A stretch of 9,052 nucleotides of DNA from Rhodospirillaceae bacterium. GTDB taxonomy: Bacteria > Pseudomonadota > Alphaproteobacteria > Rhodospirillales > Magnetovibrionaceae. The DNA lies in assembly GCA_002732845.1 (NCBI GenBank), contig NVSZ01000016.1:24539-33590 (forward strand). Reading direction: 5' to 3'. The notes under the pieces were generated by a model that was given only the letters and a program-made list of their open reading frames with translations, had not been told where the DNA came from and did no database searches. Position 1 is the stretch's first letter. Every line of letters starts with the position of its first letter. This document shows positions 6,491 to 9,052 of this stretch, piece by piece. A program made the translations under genes and the position numbers.

Positions 6491-7256
6491 AACCTATGCG
6501 GCCGGTGATGTACGCTTGGGTGCGTTCATCTTGGGGCCGGGTGAAAATGTCTTGGGTGTCGCCTTGTTCGACCAGCTCACCCATGTGAAAAAAAGCGGTC
6601 TTTTGTGAAACCCGCGCGGCTTGTTGCATCGAGTGCGTGACCATAATGATGGTGAAGTTTTCCTTCAATTCATCAATCAGTTCTTCGATGCGCGCGGTGG
6701 CAATGGGGTCAAGCGCCGAACAGGGCTCGTCCATTAAAATGACTTCGGGTTGCACGGCGATGGCGCGCGCAATGCACAGGCGTTGTTGTTGCCCACCCGA
6801 CAGGCTGGTGCCGGGCGCGTCCAAACGATCGCGGACTTCGGTCCACAGACCTGCCTTTTCTAAACTGGTGGTCACCAACTCTTCCATTTCAGAACGATTG
6901 TTCACCAGTCCATGAATTTTTGGCCCATAAGCGACGTTATCAAAAATCGATTTTGGAAAAGGGTTGGGCTTTTGAAAAACGATGCCGACCCGTGCGCGCA
7001 GGTGAACAACATCAACCCCGCGGGCATAAATGTCTTCGCCATCTAATGTAATGTTGCCTTCAACCCGGCAACCGTCAACCACATCGTTCATACGATTTAA
7101 ACACCGCAGAAACGTTGACTTTCCACAACCCGATGGGCCGATCAAAGCGGTCACCTGGCACGCGGGAATATCCAAATTGATGTTGTTCAGCGCCTTTTTT
7201 TGTCCGTAAAAAACATTTACGTTTTGGGCGCGAACCTTGTGTGTAAGGGGGGGCAT
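6489..7256 (-). CDS. pstB: Phosphate ABC transporter ATP-binding protein PstB
   Basis: ATPase of the PstSCAB high-affinity phosphate importer, acting at the inner face of the membrane with PstA and PstC. With the ATG at 7256 it has 255 residues, the normal length. All ABC motifs are intact: Walker [10 protein letters not shown] (40-48), Q-loop Gln95 (in [10 protein letters not shown]), signature LSGGQQQRL (152-160), Walker B VILMDEP (172-178) and switch His208 (VTHSM). NRMND and KPNPFPKSI are typical of PstB rather than other importers. A TTG at 7277 would add seven residues and overlap the pstA stop, but it has no Shine-Dalgarno. The ATG has AGGA about 12 bases upstream, spanning the pstA stop, so I chose it with moderate certainty. 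The ATPase is intact although its partner gene pstA is frameshifted. Confidence 0.96.
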   Translation of the reverse strand: MPPLTHKVRAQNVNVFYGQKKALNNINLDIPACQVTALIGPSGCGKSTFLRCLNRMNDVVDGCRVEGNITLDGEDIYARGVDVVHLRARVGIVFQKPNPFPKSIFDNVAYGPKIHGLVNNRSEMEELVTTSLEKAGLWTEVRDRLDAPGTSLSGGQQQRLCIARAIAVQPEVILMDEPCSALDPIATARIEELIDELKENFTIIMVTHSMQQAARVSQKTAFFHMGELVEQGDTQDIFTRPQDERTQAYITGRIG

Positions 7257-7270
7257 AGCTGTTATATATC

Positions 7271-8520
7271 CTACCAACGGCGTTCGAACTTTTTGCGCAT
7301 GATCGCAGCGCCTAAGTTCATCACAACGAGAAAAACCAAAAGCACGATGATCGCCGCCGCGGTGCGTTCTGAAAACGCCCGTTCAGGAGCATCGGCCCAA
7401 AGAAAAATTTGGACGGGCAAAGCGGTGGCGGAATCGGTAATGCTGGTCGGCACATCAACGATAAAAGCGACCATGCCAATCATCAGCAAGGGGGCGGTTT
7501 CGCCCAGCGCCTGTGCCATGCCAATGATTGTTCCTGTCAGCATGCCGGGCATGGCTAAGGGCAATACATGGTGCTGAACCGCCTGAACCGGACTGGCACC
7601 AATGCCGTAAGCGGCTTGGCGAATGGACGGGGGAACCGCGCGCAAGGCGGCGCGGGCCGAAATGATAATGGTTGGTACGTCATCAACGCCAAGACCATGC
7701 CGCCCACCAAGGGGGCAGAGCGGGGCATCATGAACATGTTTAAAAACACCGCCATGCCCAACAAACCAAACACGATAGACGGAACGGCGGCCAGATTGTT
7801 GATGTTGATTTCAACCATATCTGTCCATTTGTTTTTGGGCGCGAATTCTTCCAGATATATAGCCGCCATAATGCCCAAAGGAAACGACAAGGCAAAACAG
7901 ACCGTCAAGCTAAAGAACGAGCCCATTATGGCGCCTAAGATGCCCGCCAATTCAGGCTCGCGAGAATCGCCTTTGGTGAAAAACGTGGTATTGAATTTAA
8001 GCTCTAAACTGTTGAGAGAAACCAAGTGATCAATCCACACCAGTTCTTGATCACTCACCCGGCGGTCTTCTTCAACCACGGTGCGGTCGATGCTGCCTTT
8101 GATCAACATGTCCACGTCGTCGGACGCGGTGACCCACACGGTGTGGGTTTGGTCGATCCAGCTGGGATTGTCTTTTAGAATTTCGCGCAGATCAAAACCT
8201 GCGCCGGAACTCGCCAGTTTATAAAGTTTCTTTTTATCGCGGCGTCCGCTGACGTCTGGAAAGATTTCTCGCAAGGAAGACTTAACCATGCCCTGCCAGT
8301 CTTTGTCATTGATGTATGCAGAATCGAACGTGATAGATAAAGCCATATAGGATTGTTGAAAGGCTCCAACACCGCGAATTCCGATGGCTGAAAGCATCAC
8401 CACTAAAAAACTGATGGCGGCGACGATCGCCAGCACGCCATACACGCGATAGCGTTTTTCGGCACGATACCGTTTGGCAAGCCCGGCTTTGATGCGATCT
8501 GAATTATTCATATTGTTCAC
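7271..8520 (-). pseudogene. pstA: Phosphate ABC transporter permease PstA, split by a one-base frameshift
   Basis: Inner-membrane permease of the phosphate importer. Two frames together make one normal PstA of about 416 residues. The first (8520 to about 7678, 281 codons) has a membrane helix (28-49), a large periplasmic domain (about 50-190, the DUF3333-type insertion of alphaproteobacterial PstA), helices from 192 onward, and AAVPSIVFGLLGM, ending MVLALMT. The second (about 7675 to the stop at 7273-7271, 134 residues) starts PTIIISARAALRAVPPSIR and carries the ABC-permease loop GIGASPVQAVQHHVLPLAMPG and ALGETAPLL. One extra base near 7676-7680 would give the expected LMTLPTIII. As written, the upstream frame runs into 40 unrelated residues and stops at 7555. 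The GTG at 8520 or the ATG at 8511 is the start; both overlap the pstC end. Either a sequencing error or a real inactivating deletion. Confidence 0.9.
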
Positions 8521-9052
8521 GATATTTTTTCACAATGTGTAGGGCAAAGACGTTTAAGATCAAAGTGGTGACAAACAGCATCAGGGCCAGCGCAAAGGCG
8601 GCCAGCGTTTTGGCACTGTCAAATTCCTGATCACCCGTCAGCAGGGTGAGAATTTGCACGGTAATGGTGGTCACGGCTTCAAACGGGTTCGCGGTCAGCT
8701 TTGCGGCAAGTCCGGCCGCCATCACCACAATCATGGTTTCGCCAATGGCGCGCGAAGCCGCCAACAAAAGGCCGCTCATAATACCGGGCAGGGCGGCGGG
8801 AAGAATGACATTGCGGATGGTTTCAGATTGAGTTGCCCCCAACCCAAATGACCCGTCCCGCATGGCTTGGGGAACCGCGTTAATGGCGTCGTCGGACAGG
8901 CTTGAAATCAGCGGCGTAATCATAATGCCCATGACCAACCCGGCGGACAAAGCACTTTCAGAGGAGATTTCAAAACCTGCAAATTCACCCGCGCCCCGTA
9001 ACCATGGTGAGACAACCAAGGCCGCAAAAAAGCCGTACACAACGGTGGGAAT
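8504..9052 (-). CDS. pstC: Phosphate ABC transporter permease PstC, 5' end outside the window
   Basis: Inner-membrane permease that pairs with PstA in the phosphate importer. The frame is open to the window edge, where the first complete codons read I-P-T-V-V-Y-G-F-F, a conserved PstC segment, so only the C-terminal 182 residues are present. Seen: helices with SAGLVMGIMITPLISSLSDD; the cytoplasmic ABC-permease coupling loop GSFGLGATQSETIRNVILPA; PGIMSGLLLAASRAIGETM; and a final hydrophobic stretch (LAAFALALMLFVTTLIL) followed by the basic end VKKYREQYE. The GTG at 9040 is internal. The stop at 8506-8504 overlaps the pstA start region by 8 or 17 bases, depending on the pstA start used, which implies translational coupling. 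Length and residues look intact, in contrast to pstA. Confidence 0.96.
   Translation of the reverse strand: MPTVVYGFFAALVVSPWLRGAGEFAGFEISSESALSAGLVMGIMITPLISSLSDDAINAVPQAMRDGSFGLGATQSETIRNVILPAALPGIMSGLLLAASRAIGETMIVVMAAGLAAKLTANPFEAVTTITVQILTLLTGDQEFDSAKTLAAFALALMLFVTTLILNVFALHIVKKYREQYE

Noticed and set aside
6489..7277. TTG start at 7277 for pstB
   Set aside because: It overlaps the pstA stop, lacks a Shine-Dalgarno and adds residues with no family match. The ATG at 7256 gives the normal PstB length.
7271..7645. Separate short gene beginning at the TTG at 7645 (MRAVPPSIRQ...)
   Set aside because: The family-like sequence continues upstream of this TTG in the same frame (PTIIISARAAL), so it is the tail of pstA and not an independent gene.
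7670..7690. Programmed ribosomal frameshift in pstA
   Set aside because: A -1 shift would formally restore the frame (T-V-P-T), but there is no slippery heptamer, homopolymer or obvious downstream stem. PstA is also not known to need frameshifting.
7568..8029. A 153-codon + strand open frame opposite pstA
   Set aside because: It is antisense to strongly conserved PstA sequence, its translation has no domain pattern, and it has no ribosome binding site. It is a shadow of the real gene.

Overview
The window looks like ordinary chromosomal DNA of an alphaproteobacterium, probably Rhodospirillales-like. This rests on four things: the Alph_Pro_TM (TIGR02186-type) protein next to a TauE exporter, the long PstA with a large N-terminal periplasmic domain, phoB sitting directly after phoU, and a base composition of roughly half G+C. 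Species cannot be named from this stretch. There is no sign of a mobile element, prophage, CRISPR array or RNA gene.

Layout, left to right. On the + strand: the 3' three quarters of hisS (1-915), then a tight three-gene unit made of a TauE/SafE-family exporter (1005-1916), a periplasmic, membrane-anchored Alph_Pro_TM protein (1919-2683) and a universal stress protein (2687-3214). All remaining genes are on the - strand and converge on that unit. Read in their own direction they are pstC (5' end outside the window), pstA, pstB, phoU, phoB, a PLP-dependent cysteine synthase/desulfhydrase-family enzyme, and a secreted SIMPL-domain protein (stop at 3207, overlapping the stress-protein stop by 8 bp).

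How the genes work together. PstC and PstA form the membrane channel of the high-affinity phosphate ABC importer and PstB is its ATPase. PhoU relays transporter state to the PhoR kinase (not in the window), and PhoB is the response regulator. The last two - strand genes are not classical Pho genes. They may receive read-through from the Pho operon, but the enzyme gene also has what looks like its own promoter.

Most notable points. (1) pstA is broken by an apparent one-base deletion near 7676, with both halves otherwise well conserved. This is either a sequencing or assembly error or a recent null mutation. (2) The PLP enzyme gene has no Shine-Dalgarno sequence, but a TTGACA-17 bp-AATAAT promoter ends five bases before its ATG, predicting a leaderless mRNA. 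(3) That -35 box lies in one copy of a 13-bp tandem repeat that also forms the phoB stop codon. (4) Two sulfur-related functions, a sulfite-type exporter and a cysteine-handling enzyme, flank the convergent junction. I found no clear evidence of a wholly new system.
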